Positions 25,119 to 34,873 of a DNA stretch of 64,000 bases are shown piece by piece. The position numbers were made by a program, and so were the translations under genes. The stretch is taken from contig NZ_LMNW01000001.1 of assembly GCF_001423125.1 (NCBI RefSeq), positions 545,433 through 609,432 of the forward strand, read 5' to 3'. Position 1 is the stretch's first letter. Each line of letters begins with the position of its first letter. The notes below the pieces were generated by a model. It was not told the origin of the DNA, ran no database searches, and was given only the letters and a program-made list of their open reading frames with translations. Origin of the DNA: Duganella sp. Leaf126 (GTDB taxonomy: Bacteria; Pseudomonadota; Gammaproteobacteria; Burkholderiales; Burkholderiaceae_D).

Positions 25119-26765
25119 TCAGGACGCCAGCAGCTCGCGCGCGTGCTGGCGCGTGGTGGCGGTAATTTCCAGGCCGCCCAGCATGCGCGCCACTTCCTCG
25201 ACACGGGCACCGGCATCGAGCACGTCGATGCGCGAGGCCGTCTTGCCGTTGGCCAGCGTGCGCTTGGCTACCTGGAAATGCTGGCCGCCCTGGCTGGCCA
25301 CCTGCGGCAGGTGGGTTACGCACAGCACCTGCCGCTCCTGGCCCAGGCGCCGCAGCAAGCGCCCCACCACCTCGGCCACGGCGCCGCCGATGCCGCTGTC
25401 GACTTCATCGAAAATCAGGGTCGGCGTGGTGGCCGCCTTGGACGTGATCACGGAAATGGCCAGCGAAATGCGCGCCAGCTCGCCGCCCGAAGCGATCTTG
25501 GCCAGCGGCCGCGCCGCCACGCCCGCGTGGCCGGCCACCAGGAATTCCACCTGCTCGACGCCGTGTGCGCCCGGTTCGACCGGATTCAAGGCAATCTCGA
25601 AACGCCCGCCCGTCATGCTCAGCTCCTGCATCGCCTTGGTGACCGCGTCGGCCAGCTGGCGGCCGGCGCGGGCGCGCACGGCGCTCAGTTTTTTCGCCAC
25701 GTCCAGGTAGGCGTCCTTGAGCTGTTGCGCGTGCTTGCGCAAGCCGTCGATGTCGCTGGCATCGGCCAGCTGCGCCAGGCGCTCGGCCTGTTTCGCATAT
25801 TCCTGCGGCAGCTCGTCCTCGGTGACGCGGAACTTGCGCGCAGCCGAGTGGATCGCGTCCATCCGCGCTTCCACCGTGCGCAGCCGCTCGGGGTCGAGAT
25901 CGACGCGGTCGAGGTAATCGTTGATCGCGTACACGGCTTCCTGTAACTGGATGCGCGCCGGCTCGATCAGATCGACCACCGTCTGCAGGCCGGCATCGAC
26001 TGCCGCCAGCTTGCCCAGCTTCTGATTGAGCGACGACAGCTGCGAGATGATCGGGTGCTCTTCCGCCTCGGACAGCACGGCCAGCGCCTCCTGCGCGCCT
26101 TCGAGCAGGCTGGCCGCGTGCGAGAGCCGGCTTTGCTCGTTGGTGACCTCGGCCCATTCGCCCGGCTTGACGGCCAGCTTTTCCAGTTCGTTGACCTGCC
26201 ATTCGAGCCGTTCGCGCTCGTACAGTACGTTGGCGGCGTTGGTTTCGAATTCCTCCAGCTGTTTCGCCACCGCGCGCCAGGCCTTGTAGGCGGCTGCCAC
26301 GCTGCGCGTATCGGCGCCGGCCTGGCCGTCGAGCAGCGCCCGCTGGGCGTCGGCCTTCATCAGCGACTGGTGCGCGTGCTGGCCGTGGATGTCCACCAAC
26401 AGGTCGCCCAGTTCGCGCAACTGGGCGGCAGTCGCTGCCACGCCGTTGATATAGGCCTTGCTGCGGCCGGCGTTGTCGATCACCCGGCGCAGCAGGGCGC
26501 CGCCCTCGTCCACTGCGAATTCGTGCGTCTGCAGCCAGGCGGCAGCCAGTGCCGAGGGCGCAAAATCGGCCGTGATGTCGGCCTTGGCCGCGCCCTCGCG
26601 CACCACGCTGGCGTCGCCGCGCCCGCCCAGGGCCAGGGTCAGTGCATCGATCAGGATCGATTTGCCGGCCCCGGTTTCGCCGGTGAAGACGGTAAAGCCT
26701 GCGGAAAATTCCAGTTCGATCGAATCGACAATGACGAAATCACGGATGGACAGGGTGCGGAGCAT
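25119..26765 (-). CDS. recN: DNA repair protein RecN
   Basis: A 548-residue SMC-like ATPase acting in double-strand break repair. Walker A is FTGETGAGKSILIDAL (residues 28-43), a long coiled-coil middle runs from about 155 to 370, and the C-terminal half holds KIASGGELARISLAI and Walker B LIFDEVDSGIGG. It follows nadK by 31 bases and is probably co-transcribed with it from the LexA-controlled promoter. Confidence 0.96.
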   Translation of the reverse strand: MLRTLSIRDFVIVDSIELEFSAGFTVFTGETGAGKSILIDALTLALGGRGDASVVREGAAKADITADFAPSALAAAWLQTHEFAVDEGGALLRRVIDNAGRSKAYINGVAATAAQLRELGDLLVDIHGQHAHQSLMKADAQRALLDGQAGADTRSVAAAYKAWRAVAKQLEEFETNAANVLYERERLEWQVNELEKLAVKPGEWAEVTNEQSRLSHAASLLEGAQEALAVLSEAEEHPIISQLSSLNQKLGKLAAVDAGLQTVVDLIEPARIQLQEAVYAINDYLDRVDLDPERLRTVEARMDAIHSAARKFRVTEDELPQEYAKQAERLAQLADASDIDGLRKHAQQLKDAYLDVAKKLSAVRARAGRQLADAVTKAMQELSMTGGRFEIALNPVEPGAHGVEQVEFLVAGHAGVAARPLAKIASGGELARISLAISVITSKAATTPTLIFDEVDSGIGGAVAEVVGRLLRRLGQERQVLCVTHLPQVASQGGQHFQVAKRTLANGKTASRIDVLDAGARVEEVARMLGGLEITATTRQHARELLAS

Positions 26766-26796
26766 GGATGCCTGAAAGTGTGGTTGAACCGAACGG

Positions 26797-27705
26797 TTAG
26801 GTGAGTTTGCCTTCGCCCGACGGGTACTCGTTCCAATGGAGTTTTTCGCGCAGGGTATTGTAGTAGCTCCAGTTTTCCGGGTGCAGGAAGTTGATCGTGT
26901 GCGGCGAACGCCGGATCACGATCTGGTCTTGCGGCATCAGGCTGGCAAAAGTCTGCATGTCGAAGTTGACGCTGATATCGCGCCCGCGCACGATTTCCAC
27001 CATGATCTCGCTCGACTCGGGCAGCACGATGGGCCGGTTCGACAATGCGTGCGGCGCGATCGGCACCATGGCGATGCCGCCCAGCGCCGGGTGCAGCAGC
27101 GGCCCGCCGGCCGACAGCGCATAGGCGGTGGAACCAGTGGCAGTGGAAATGATCAGGCCGTCCGAGCGCTGGTTGTACATGAACTGGCCGTCGACATCGA
27201 CGCGCAGCTCGACCATGCCGGCGCCGGCGCCGCGCGACACCACCACGTCGTTGACGGCCAGGCCCAGGTGGATGCTCTGCCCTTCGCGCCGCACGCTGCC
27301 TTCGAGCAAGGTCCGGCGTTCGGCCTTGAAGCTGCCGGCCAGCATGCGCGTGAGCGGCTCGAACATGCCGTCGAGCGGGATGTCGGTAATGAACCCCAGC
27401 CGGCCCTGGTTGATGCCGATCAGCGGCACGTCGAACGGCGCCAGCTGGCGGGCGATGCCGAGCATGGTGCCGTCGCCGCCCATGACGATGGCCAGGTCGG
27501 CCTCGGCGCCGATCTCGGCAGCCGTCATGGCCCGGATCCCGGAAAAATGCGGCGCCAGGTCGGCAGCCGTCTGCTCCTCGAACGCCACCGTGTAGCCGCC
27601 GTCGCGCAGGAAATCGATCACGCTGCCCACCGAGGCAGCGATGCCATCGGTATTCTTGCGCACGACCAGTGCGATGGTGTGAAAGGCGGCGTGCTTGGTA
27701 GTCAT
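26797..27705 (-). CDS. nadK: NAD kinase
   Basis: A 302-residue cytoplasmic enzyme phosphorylating NAD+ to NADP+. The kinase loop is [18 protein letters not shown], followed by [15 protein letters not shown], and [25 protein letters not shown] marks the active-site cleft. The start at 27705 gives [18 protein letters not shown]; the open frame further upstream is not coding. A promoter and LexA box lie 88-142 bases upstream. It leads into recN. Confidence 0.96.
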   Translation of the reverse strand: MTTKHAAFHTIALVVRKNTDGIAASVGSVIDFLRDGGYTVAFEEQTAADLAPHFSGIRAMTAAEIGAEADLAIVMGGDGTMLGIARQLAPFDVPLIGINQGRLGFITDIPLDGMFEPLTRMLAGSFKAERRTLLEGSVRREGQSIHLGLAVNDVVVSRGAGAGMVELRVDVDGQFMYNQRSDGLIISTATGSTAYALSAGGPLLHPALGGIAMVPIAPHALSNRPIVLPESSEIMVEIVRGRDISVNFDMQTFASLMPQDQIVIRRSPHTINFLHPENWSYYNTLREKLHWNEYPSGEGKLT

Positions 27706-27792
27706 AACAATCTCGGCAAAAAGTTGGCGGCGGCGACACGCAGCAGCGTAACCGATTACGCCCGCTTCTGCCATCACCGGCACCGGCTTTTG

Positions 27793-27808
27793 CTGTACAT
27801 ATGAACAG
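27793..27808. promoter_or_regulatory. LexA (SOS) box upstream of nadK-recN
   Basis: The minus strand reads CTGT, eight bases, ACAG, with the inner bases TCATATGT; this is the full CTGT-N8-ACAG SOS box. It lies just downstream of the -10 box, where LexA would block transcription. RecN is a classical SOS protein. Confidence 0.85.
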
Positions 27809-27818
27809 TATTTCGCGC

Positions 27819-27847
27819 AGTATAGTGCGCACCTGCAGGAACCGCAA
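27819..27847 (-). promoter_or_regulatory. sigma-70 promoter of nadK-recN
   Basis: TTGCGG, a 17-base spacer, TATACT on the minus strand. The LexA box follows ten bases after the -10 hexamer. Confidence 0.7.
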
Positions 27848-27869
27848 GCGCCGCCTGCCCGGTGCGCGC

Positions 27870-28802
27870 TCAGTGAACGCTGAGCAGGCCGACCATGGCG
27901 CAGGCGAGCACTGCCAGCGCGATGGCCAGCGTGAAGCACAGCATCAGCACCAGCCAGCGCCAGACGGTGCCGAAGCGGCTGCGGTGGTACACGCGGCGCA
28001 TGGCCCACGGCAGGTAGGCGAGCAGCCACAGCCAGAGCACCATGCGCAGCGGCTGTATATTTATCAACAGCATCAGCGAAAAGGTCAGGAACGCAAAGGC
28101 GTTGGTGTGCAGCGCGAACAGCATGTGCTCGCCAAACCTGCGGCCGGAACCGAGGTACAGCATCTTGAGCAACAGCGCAAAGACCGGCATCAGGCAAAAG
28201 ATCGCGCACGGGGCATAGCGGAAGATGCCGTCCTTGAACAGCTGCACCTGCTCCTGGCTGGACATGCGGCTGAGCAGTTGCCACTTCGCTTGCAAGGTGG
28301 GCCAGCCGTCCAGCGCGGCCCGGACGCTCTCGCTGTCGTCGGCGCCATCGCCGGCCTTGTCAGCCGCCGTGTGACCGGCCTTATCGGCGGCCTGGTTGCC
28401 GGGGTGCACCGCGACTGCCGCGCTGTGCTCGCCCGCCTGGTGCGCCTGGTCCTCCGTGCTGGAGTCGAAACCGCCGCCAAGCTTGAGCAGCAAGAAGAAA
28501 ATCAGGCTGAAGGTCAGGTAGATGCGCAGCGGCTGCACGTAGCGCACGCGGCGTCCCCGCATGTATTCGTTGGTCAGTTCGCCCGGGCGCAGGATCAGGC
28601 GCCTGAGCGTGGCCCACAGCTTGCCCTCGAGCGCCACGTAATGGCCGATGAACTCGTGCAGGAATTCGCGCGTGCTGGCGTGATGCAGATGGGTTTCCTG
28701 GCCACAGTGGGCGCAAAAATGACCGCTGACCTCGGCTTCGCAGTTCGGACACGATCTGACCGGCGCATGGGCGTCGATGACCGGATTCACAGCAATGCTC
28801 AT
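27870..28802 (-). CDS. DUF3667-like membrane protein with a zinc ribbon
   Basis: About 310 residues, function unknown. The N terminus holds [18 protein letters not shown], a four-cysteine zinc ribbon, then [20 protein letters not shown] and [23 protein letters not shown], the pattern of the DUF3667 family. At least four hydrophobic segments follow, the first at about residues 100-120 and three in the last third, and an Ala/Asp-rich hydrophilic stretch lies between. The ATG at 28802 is preferred to a TTG ten codons earlier. It is upstream of nadK on the same strand and divergent from the gene at 28933. Confidence 0.75.
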   Translation of the reverse strand: MSIAVNPVIDAHAPVRSCPNCEAEVSGHFCAHCGQETHLHHASTREFLHEFIGHYVALEGKLWATLRRLILRPGELTNEYMRGRRVRYVQPLRIYLTFSLIFFLLLKLGGGFDSSTEDQAHQAGEHSAAVAVHPGNQAADKAGHTAADKAGDGADDSESVRAALDGWPTLQAKWQLLSRMSSQEQVQLFKDGIFRYAPCAIFCLMPVFALLLKMLYLGSGRRFGEHMLFALHTNAFAFLTFSLMLLINIQPLRMVLWLWLLAYLPWAMRRVYHRSRFGTVWRWLVLMLCFTLAIALAVLACAMVGLLSVH

Positions 28803-28932
28803 GCAACCACTCGCAAGGGAAAAGATGTCCAAATCATAAACGACTTCGCTGCGAAGTTGTCGAAATTCAAGGTGGCGACCACCGTGATTACAAGTCGCTA
28901 ATATCGTTAAAACAACGAATCAGGGAGAAATC

Positions 28933-29187
28933 ATGTTGAAACAGGCCGATATCAATACCGACGACAAACTCAAGGACGACGGCAAGCCGCGCATGCCGCA
29001 CGAGCGCGACGAATCGCCCGAGGGCCGCCAGCCCGCCGAGCGCAGCATCATGAAACAGGCCGCGGCCGACGTCGACAGCGGCATGGTCGATACCGACCTG
29101 CGCAACAAGCCGGGCGTGGAAAAGGTCAAAACCCCTGCCCCGCGCGAAGCCACCGCCAAGCCGCTGCCAGACACCAAGCAAGACTGA
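28933..29187 (+). CDS. small hydrophilic protein of unknown function
   Basis: An 84-residue protein, very rich in Asp, Glu, Lys, Arg and Pro, with no hydrophobic core and probably disordered. It has an excellent ribosome site, AGGGAG five bases before the ATG, and stops eight bases before the next gene, so it is very likely translated and co-transcribed with the dehydrogenase. I do not recognise a family. The charged, flexible composition would suit a stress-protective or partner-binding role, but this is only an impression. Confidence 0.75.
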   Translation: MLKQADINTDDKLKDDGKPRMPHERDESPEGRQPAERSIMKQAAADVDSGMVDTDLRNKPGVEKVKTPAPREATAKPLPDTKQD

Positions 29188-29194
29188 CCCGAGG

Positions 29195-30565
29195 ATGACC
29201 GACTCCATGAACCACGCTGCCCGCACTGCCCTGTTCACCCTCACCGCGCTGGCCTCGGCCGCCGCCCTGGCACAATCGCCCGCGCCGTCTGCGGCCGCAG
29301 CACCGTCGTCGGCCTACCCGGTCGGCTTCGGCCCCAATCCGGTGCTGCCCAAGCCCGACAAGTCGCTGATCCCCACCGTCAACGTGGCGCCGGTCGACCG
29401 CTGGACCGCGCAGGAAGCGCCGCGCGCTGCGGCCGGCTTTACCGTCACCGCCTATGCGCGCGACCTCGACCACCCGCGCTGGCTGTACACGCTGCCCAAT
29501 GGCGACGTGCTGGTCGCTGAAACCAATGCCCCGCCCAAGCCCGACGACAGCAAGGGCATCAAGGGCAAGATCATGCAGCACCAGATGAAAAAGGCCGGCG
29601 CCGTCACCCCGTCCGCCAACCGCATCACGCTGCTGCGCGGCGTCGACGCCAGGGGCGTGGCGCAAACCCGTACCGTGTTCCTGCAAAACCTCAATTCGCC
29701 GTTCGGCATGGCGCTGGTCGGCAACAACCTGTACGTCGCCAACAGCGATGCGCTGGTGCGCTTCCCGTACAAGGAAGGCGATACATCGATCGCTGCGGCC
29801 GGCACCAAGGTGATGGACCTGCCGGCCGGCACCCGCAACCACCACTGGACCAAGAATGTCATTGCCAGCCCGGACGGCAAGTCGCTGTACGTCACGGTCG
29901 GCTCCAACAGCAATGTCGGCGAAAACGGCATGGAAGAGGAAGAAGGCCGCGCCGCGATCTGGCAATTCGATATCGCCAGCGGCAAGGGCCGCCTGTTTGC
30001 CAGCGGCCTGCGCAATCCGAACGGCATGGGCTTCGAACCGCAGACCAAGGCGCTGTGGACGGTGGTCAACGAACGCGACGAACTCGGTAACGACCTGGTC
30101 CCAGACTACATGACCTCGGTGCGCGACGGCGGCTTCTACGGCTGGCCGTACAGCTACTTCGGTCAGAACGTCGATACCCGCATCAAGCCCGCCAGGCCGG
30201 AACTGGTGGCCAAGGCCATTGCGCCCGACTACGCGCTGGGCGGCCACACGGCCTCGCTGGGCCTGGTCTTCTACGACGGCAAACTGCTGCCCCAGGCTTA
30301 CCATGGCGGCGCCTTCATCGGCCAGCACGGTTCGTGGAACCGCAAGCCGTACAGCGGCTACAAGGTCGTCTACGTGCCGTTCGCCAACGGCAAACCGTCG
30401 GGTCCGCCGCAAGACTTCCTGACCGGCTTCCTCGACGCCAAGGGCAAGGCGCAGGGCCGTCCGGTCGGCGTGGCCATCGACAAGCCGGGCGCGGTGCTGG
30501 TGGCCGACGACGTGGGCAATATCATCTGGCGCGTGGCGCCGGCGGCCACAACCGCCAGCAACTAA
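29195..30565 (+). CDS. PQQ-dependent sugar dehydrogenase family protein (L-sorbosone dehydrogenase-like), exported
   Basis: A 456-residue six-bladed propeller-type protein with an N-terminal signal peptide ending near [10 protein letters not shown]. Family motifs are [72 protein letters not shown], and [18 protein letters not shown]. Relatives oxidise sugars or aldehydes with PQQ in the periplasm; the real substrate is unknown. The ATG at 29195 abuts a GAGG, and an ATG at 29207 is an alternative start with the same signal peptide. Confidence 0.8.
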   Translation: MTDSMNHAARTALFTLTALASAAALAQSPAPSAAAAPSSAYPVGFGPNPVLPKPDKSLIPTVNVAPVDRWTAQEAPRAAAGFTVTAYARDLDHPRWLYTLPNGDVLVAETNAPPKPDDSKGIKGKIMQHQMKKAGAVTPSANRITLLRGVDARGVAQTRTVFLQNLNSPFGMALVGNNLYVANSDALVRFPYKEGDTSIAAAGTKVMDLPAGTRNHHWTKNVIASPDGKSLYVTVGSNSNVGENGMEEEEGRAAIWQFDIASGKGRLFASGLRNPNGMGFEPQTKALWTVVNERDELGNDLVPDYMTSVRDGGFYGWPYSYFGQNVDTRIKPARPELVAKAIAPDYALGGHTASLGLVFYDGKLLPQAYHGGAFIGQHGSWNRKPYSGYKVVYVPFANGKPSGPPQDFLTGFLDAKGKAQGRPVGVAIDKPGAVLVADDVGNIIWRVAPAATTASN

Positions 30566-30595
30566 TTTCTACACTGACCAAGCAAGGAGAATCAC

Positions 30596-31027
30596 ATGAG
30601 CAGTCAACACAGCGGTTCGGCAGTCTGGAGCGGCGGCCTCAAAGACGGCATCGGCAGCATTTCCACCCAGACCGGCGTGCTGAAAGAAGCCCCGTACGGC
30701 TTCAAGGCCCGTTTCGAAGACGGCCCCGGCACCAACCCCGAAGAACTGATCGGCGCCGCCCACGCGGGCTGCTACACGATGGCGCTGTCGGGCGTGCTGG
30801 CCGAGGCCGGCATGACCGCGCAAAAACTGGAAACCACGGCAGCCGTCACGCTCGACAAGGTCGATGGCGGTTTCGCCATCACCAAGGTGCACCTGACCCT
30901 GCGCGCCACCATCGCCGGCGCCGACCAGGCCAGGTTCGAGGAAGCGGCCAACAAGGCCAAGGTCAACTGCCCGGTCTCCAAGCTGCTCAACGCGGACATC
31001 ACGCTCGACGCCACGCTGCAGCCCTGA
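30596..31027 (+). CDS. osmC: OsmC/Ohr family peroxiredoxin-like protein
   Basis: A 143-residue thiol peroxidase of the OsmC branch, reducing organic hydroperoxides. The two redox cysteines are visible as [13 protein letters not shown] (about residue 60) and [10 protein letters not shown] (about residue 125). AAGGAG is well placed before the ATG. It follows the dehydrogenase gene by 30 bases, suggesting a shared stress-linked transcript. Confidence 0.9.
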   Translation: MSSQHSGSAVWSGGLKDGIGSISTQTGVLKEAPYGFKARFEDGPGTNPEELIGAAHAGCYTMALSGVLAEAGMTAQKLETTAAVTLDKVDGGFAITKVHLTLRATIAGADQARFEEAANKAKVNCPVSKLLNADITLDATLQP

Positions 31028-31111
31028 CGGCATCGGCAGGCTGGCGCGGACGTGCAGCAGCGTCCGCGCAAATCGCATAAAATCGTCGCTTGTTCATCAC
31101 GAAAGACCATG

Positions 31112-31519
31112 ATGCGTATCCTGCATACGATGTTGCGCGTTGGCGATCTCCAGCGCTCGATCGATTTCTACACCAAGGTGCTGGGCATGAAGCTGCTGCG
31201 CACCAGCGACAACCCGGAATACCAGTACACGCTAGCCTTCCTCGGCTACGGCGCCAACCCGGACCACGCCGAGCTGGAACTGACGTACAACTACGGCACC
31301 ACCAGCTACGACATGGGCACGGCCTACGGCCATATCGCCATCTCTGCCGAAGACATTTATGCCGCCGCTGCAGCCGTGCGCGCCAATGGCGGCGCGGTCA
31401 CCCGCGAGCCGGGTCCCGTCAAGGGCGGCAATACCGTGATCGCCTTCGTCACCGACCCGGACGGCTACAAGATCGAACTGATCGAACGCCGCTTCGACGG
31501 CGCCGGCGCCGGCCTGTAA
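31112..31519 (+). CDS. gloA: lactoylglutathione lyase (glyoxalase I)
   Basis: A 135-residue metalloenzyme detoxifying methylglyoxal through its glutathione hemithioacetal. The metal ligands are present: His5 in [14 protein letters not shown], the Glu in [10 protein letters not shown], the His in AYGHIAIS, and the Glu in [29 protein letters not shown] is the usual core. The start at 31112 gives the family length; an ATG one codon earlier is also possible. Confidence 0.96.
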   Translation: MRILHTMLRVGDLQRSIDFYTKVLGMKLLRTSDNPEYQYTLAFLGYGANPDHAELELTYNYGTTSYDMGTAYGHIAISAEDIYAAAAAVRANGGAVTREPGPVKGGNTVIAFVTDPDGYKIELIERRFDGAGAGL

Positions 31520-31532
31520 CAGAAGCCTTGCG

Positions 31533-31566
31533 AAAAAAATGGCGGACTGCGGTCCGCCATTTTTTT
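31533..31566. terminator. bidirectional terminator between gloA and tolC
   Basis: Seven A residues, ATGGCGGAC, a three-base loop, GTCCGCCAT, and seven T residues. It is a perfect hairpin with T tracts on both strands, serving the convergent gloA and tolC genes. Confidence 0.9.
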
Positions 31567-31599
31567 GCCGCGCCGCGCAGCGCTGCTGCGCGCCAGCGC

Positions 31600-32952
31600 C
31601 TAGTGCTGCAGCAGCGCGTTAATCGGCATCAGGTCTTCCTCGCGCAGCGTGCCGGCCGCCGAGCGCAGGCGCAAGCCGTTCATGACGGTGTCGTAGCGCG
31701 CCTTGGACAGGTCTTTCTGGGTTGCGTACAGCTGGCGCTGGGCATTGAGCACGTCGATATTGATGCGCACGCCGACCTGGTAGCCGAGCTTGTTGGAATC
31801 GAGCGAGGACTTGCTCGAGACTTCCGCCGCTTCCAGCGCCTTGACCTGCGCCAGGCCGCTGTTCATGCTCAGGAAGGCCACGCGGGCGTTTTGCGCAGCG
31901 AGCCGCTTGTTCGCTTCGAGCTCGTTGCGCGCCTTGTCTTCCAGCGCAATCGCTTCGCGCACCTGGCTGGTAACGGCAAAGCCGCTGAACAGCGGCACCG
32001 TCCAGGTGACGCCGATGGCATTGTTCTTCTGGGTGCCGTAGGCGGTCGTGTTGGTGTGGCTGGTGGACGCCGCCAGGTTCAGGGTCGGCATATGGCCGGC
32101 GCGGTTGCGTTCGATTTCGCGCCGCGAGATTTCCACCTGCAGCTGCGCAGCGATCACGGAAAAGTTCTGGCCTTCTGCCGAGCTGACCCACGGATCGATG
32201 GCGGCCGGTTCCGGCGCCGCGATGGTGATGCCGGCGCGCAGGGGCGCCAGTTCGCCGGTGGGCTGGCCGGTGATCACCTGCAGGGCGGTGCGCTTGTTGT
32301 CGAGGTCGGTGATGGCAGCAAATTCCTGCGCCACCACCAGGTCGTAGGCCGCTTGCGCCTCGTGGGTGTCGGTGATGGTCTGGGTGCCGACCTCGAAGTT
32401 GCGCTTGGCCGAGGCCAGCTGCTCGGTGGTCGCGGTCTTCTGCGCCTGGGTGGCGGTCAGGTTGTCCTGCGCCGTCAGCACGTCGAAATAGGCTTGCGCC
32501 ACGCGGGTGATCAGGTCTTGGCGCGCCTGGGCAAAGGTGGCTTCCGAGATGGCCTGGGTCAGCTTGCTTTGCTGGTAGGTCTGCCACGCGCCCCAGTTGA
32601 ACAGCGGCTGGCTCAGCGTGACGGAATAGCTGTTGACGTGATTGTCGGTGTCCTGGCGGCTGGCAATGCCAGGCACGCCGCCGACCACCGTCAGTTGACC
32701 TTCGTTGAACGGGCGGAAATCGCCGTTGTTGCGGGTATTGCTTCCCTGCGCCGAGACGAACGGCAGCAAGCCGGCGCGCCCCTGGGTCGTGCGTTCGCGC
32801 CCTGCATCAAGCGAAGAGCGGGCGCTGGCGTACGTGGCGTCGTTCGCCAGCGCTTGCTGGTACACTTGGATAAGATCGGCAGCCTGTGCGCCAGGCAGAG
32901 CCAAGGTCATCAAAGTGCTGGACAGCAGCACGGCGATTAGGGATTTCTGCAT
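31600..32952 (-). CDS. tolC: TolC family outer membrane channel protein
   Basis: A 450-residue outer-membrane efflux and type I secretion channel. A signal peptide ends near LALPGAQAADL. The two homologous halves have the TolC start DLIQVYQQALANDATYASA, the repeat-like NVLNAQRQLY-type motif (NIDVLNAQRQLYATQKDL), and GLRLRSAAGTLREEDL at the end. It is downstream of the pcm and rhodanese genes, an order often seen in related bacteria. Partner pumps are not in the window. Confidence 0.94.
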   Translation of the reverse strand: MQKSLIAVLLSSTLMTLALPGAQAADLIQVYQQALANDATYASARSSLDAGRERTTQGRAGLLPFVSAQGSNTRNNGDFRPFNEGQLTVVGGVPGIASRQDTDNHVNSYSVTLSQPLFNWGAWQTYQQSKLTQAISEATFAQARQDLITRVAQAYFDVLTAQDNLTATQAQKTATTEQLASAKRNFEVGTQTITDTHEAQAAYDLVVAQEFAAITDLDNKRTALQVITGQPTGELAPLRAGITIAAPEPAAIDPWVSSAEGQNFSVIAAQLQVEISRREIERNRAGHMPTLNLAASTSHTNTTAYGTQKNNAIGVTWTVPLFSGFAVTSQVREAIALEDKARNELEANKRLAAQNARVAFLSMNSGLAQVKALEAAEVSSKSSLDSNKLGYQVGVRINIDVLNAQRQLYATQKDLSKARYDTVMNGLRLRSAAGTLREEDLMPINALLQH

Positions 32953-33037
32953 TGCTAACTCCGTTGGAGACTACTCGGTTGGTCGTATCGGATCACGTTC
33001 GCGCAGCGCCGCCTGCAGCCGGCGCCCGCGTTTTCTT

Positions 33038-33361
33038 TTAATACTTTTTCATCGTACCATCGACCTGCACGGCCCAGCCATGGATGCCGCCTGTCAGATT
33101 TGTCATCTTGACGAAACCGTTGCGTTCAAGGAACGCTGCCACGTTCAGGCTGCGCGCGCCGTGGTGGCAGATGCAGACGATCTCGGCATCCTCGTCGAGG
33201 TCGTCGATGCGCGCCGGGATAGTGTTCATCGGCATCAGCACCGACCCCTCGATCCGGCAATGATCGAATTCCCACGGCTCGCGCACGTCCAGCAGCACCG
33301 GCTTGGCGCGCGTGTCGTCGGCCAGCCAGGCCGCCAGTTCCGGCGCGGTGATCATCTGCAT
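33038..33361 (-). CDS. rhodanese-like domain protein (single domain)
   Basis: A 107-residue cytoplasmic single-domain rhodanese. It carries LLDVREPWEFDHCRIEGSV, the active-site loop CHHGARSLNVAAFLE with the catalytic cysteine, and a final GGIHGWAVQVDG. It would transfer or carry sulfane sulfur, although the physiological substrate is unknown. Nine bases separate it from pcm upstream, so they are co-transcribed, and tolC follows. Confidence 0.92.
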   Translation of the reverse strand: MQMITAPELAAWLADDTRAKPVLLDVREPWEFDHCRIEGSVLMPMNTIPARIDDLDEDAEIVCICHHGARSLNVAAFLERNGFVKMTNLTGGIHGWAVQVDGTMKKY

Positions 33362-33370
33362 GCCGCCCCC

Positions 33371-34024
33371 TCAGAACTTGAACGCCGACGGCTTGGCCGC
33401 GAGCTGCAAGGGCTTGACCGACGTCTCGAACAGCGTGCGCGTGTCGTAGCCGGCCTCACCGGTACGGGTGACCAGCTGCGCCTTCATCGCCGGCGCCTGG
33501 CCGATGATGACAGCCAGGCGGCCGCCCACCTTGAGCTGCTTGAGCAGCGCTTCCGGCAGTTCCGGCAGCGAACCCGACACCACGATCACGTCGAACGGCG
33601 CACCCTTGGTCCAGCCCTGGGCGCCATCGCCCAGCTCGACCGTCACATTGGTCACGCCGTTGGCGGCCAGGTTCTGTTCGGCCAGCGCCTTGAGTTCCGG
33701 CGAAATTTCCACGGTGGTCACATGGCGGGCGCGGTGCGCCAGCAGGGCGGCCATATAGCCCGACCCGGTACCGATTTCCAGCACGGCCTCGTGTTTCTTG
33801 AGCATCACGTCTTGCAGCAGGCGCGCTTCGATCTTCGGGTACAACATGCTCTCGCCGCCTGGCAATGGAATTTCGGTATCGACAAATGCCAGCGCCTTGT
33901 GGGCGACCGGCACGAAATTCTCGCGCTTGACCACGTGCAGCAGGTCCAGCACTTCGGTGTCGAGCACGTCCCAAGGGCGGATTTGCTGTTCGATCATGTT
34001 GAAGCGGGCTTGTTCAATATTCAT
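33371..34024 (-). CDS. pcm: protein-L-isoaspartate O-methyltransferase family protein
   Basis: A 217-residue SAM-dependent methyltransferase that acts on damaged isoaspartyl residues, or a close relative. Motif I is LEIGTGSGYMAALLAHRA, with VTTVEISPELKALAEQNLA after it and FDVIVVSGSLPELPEALL further on. The conventional short form with an RPW motif (MIEQQIRPWDVLDTEVL) common in betaproteobacteria is evident, and some such proteins may not repair isoaspartate. It is the first gene of pcm-rhodanese-tolC. Confidence 0.88.
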   Translation of the reverse strand: MNIEQARFNMIEQQIRPWDVLDTEVLDLLHVVKRENFVPVAHKALAFVDTEIPLPGGESMLYPKIEARLLQDVMLKKHEAVLEIGTGSGYMAALLAHRARHVTTVEISPELKALAEQNLAANGVTNVTVELGDGAQGWTKGAPFDVIVVSGSLPELPEALLKQLKVGGRLAVIIGQAPAMKAQLVTRTGEAGYDTRTLFETSVKPLQLAAKPSAFKF

Positions 34025-34198
34025 CTTAAGACTCGGTCGGGATTAAATAATCCGTCATTTTATCGTTGAACTGGCGTGGAGGGACATATTAACGATATGA
34101 CGGGCGTAACGCGGAAAATTGCGACAGGCTGCAATTTGGAGGGGCTGAAGCGGCGGAAAGCGGTGACAGCGGTGGACCGCCCTGCCAGCGGGCGCCGC

Positions 34199-34843
34199 TC
34201 ACTTGGCGGGCGCGGCCAGGCCGGCCAGATTGGTCGTGATAAACATGTCCATGTAGGCATGGGGATCGACCGCCGGCATTTCGCAGGCGGGCATGAAGGA
34301 CTGGGTCCACATCATGAGCATCATCACCGGCGCCACCAGCACCGGCGTCATGACGTCGGGATCGATGGCGCGGAACTCGCCGCGCGCGATGCCGCGCACC
34401 AGCACACTGCGGATCAGGCTGGTGCCGCGCGCGACCACCTCTTCGTTGTAGAACTGCGCCAGCTCCGGAAAGTTGTTACCTTCGGCGAACATCAGCCTGG
34501 TGATGCCGGCCAGCTGGGTGGAGCAGCACTGGTTCCACCAGCGCATCAGCAACACGCGCATCAGTTCTGCACTATGGCCTTCGAAACCGGCAGCGTCCTG
34601 CTCGGCCTCGCCGATCACCTCGACAATGGTGCCGCGCACCACGGCCTTGAACAGCTCTTCCTTGTTGGTGAAATACAGGTACAGCGTGCCCTTCGACACA
34701 CCGGCGCGCCGGGCCACGTCTTCGAGCCGGGTTGCGGCATACCCGCGCTCGACGAACTGGTCGAGTGCAGCAGCGAGCAATTCCTGCGGACGGGCATCCT
34801 TGCGCCGCTCCCAGCGGGGCTTGTTGTCTTCGGGGGCTTGCAT
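34199..34843 (-). CDS. TetR/AcrR family transcriptional regulator
   Basis: A 214-residue repressor-type protein. The N-terminal helix-turn-helix is TRLEDVARRAGVSKGTLYLYFTNKEELF (residues 36-63); the rest is the helical ligand domain, containing MLMMWTQSFMPACEMPAVDPHAYMD. The ligand and target are unknown. A short palindrome lies 21 bases upstream, which may be its own operator. It does not belong to a clear operon: the neighbour pcm lies 175 bases away on the same strand. Confidence 0.92.
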   Translation of the reverse strand: MQAPEDNKPRWERRKDARPQELLAAALDQFVERGYAATRLEDVARRAGVSKGTLYLYFTNKEELFKAVVRGTIVEVIGEAEQDAAGFEGHSAELMRVLLMRWWNQCCSTQLAGITRLMFAEGNNFPELAQFYNEEVVARGTSLIRSVLVRGIARGEFRAIDPDVMTPVLVAPVMMLMMWTQSFMPACEMPAVDPHAYMDMFITTNLAGLAAPAK

Positions 34844-34863
34844 GGGATGCTTTCAACTTACTT

Positions 34864-34873
34864 ACTTATAAGT
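34864..34873. promoter_or_regulatory. short palindrome before the TetR gene
   Basis: ACTTATAAGT is a perfect ten-base palindrome, with TTAC repeats on one side and TCATTAA on the other. Its place at the TetR gene start suggests autoregulation, but the site is short. Confidence 0.35.
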
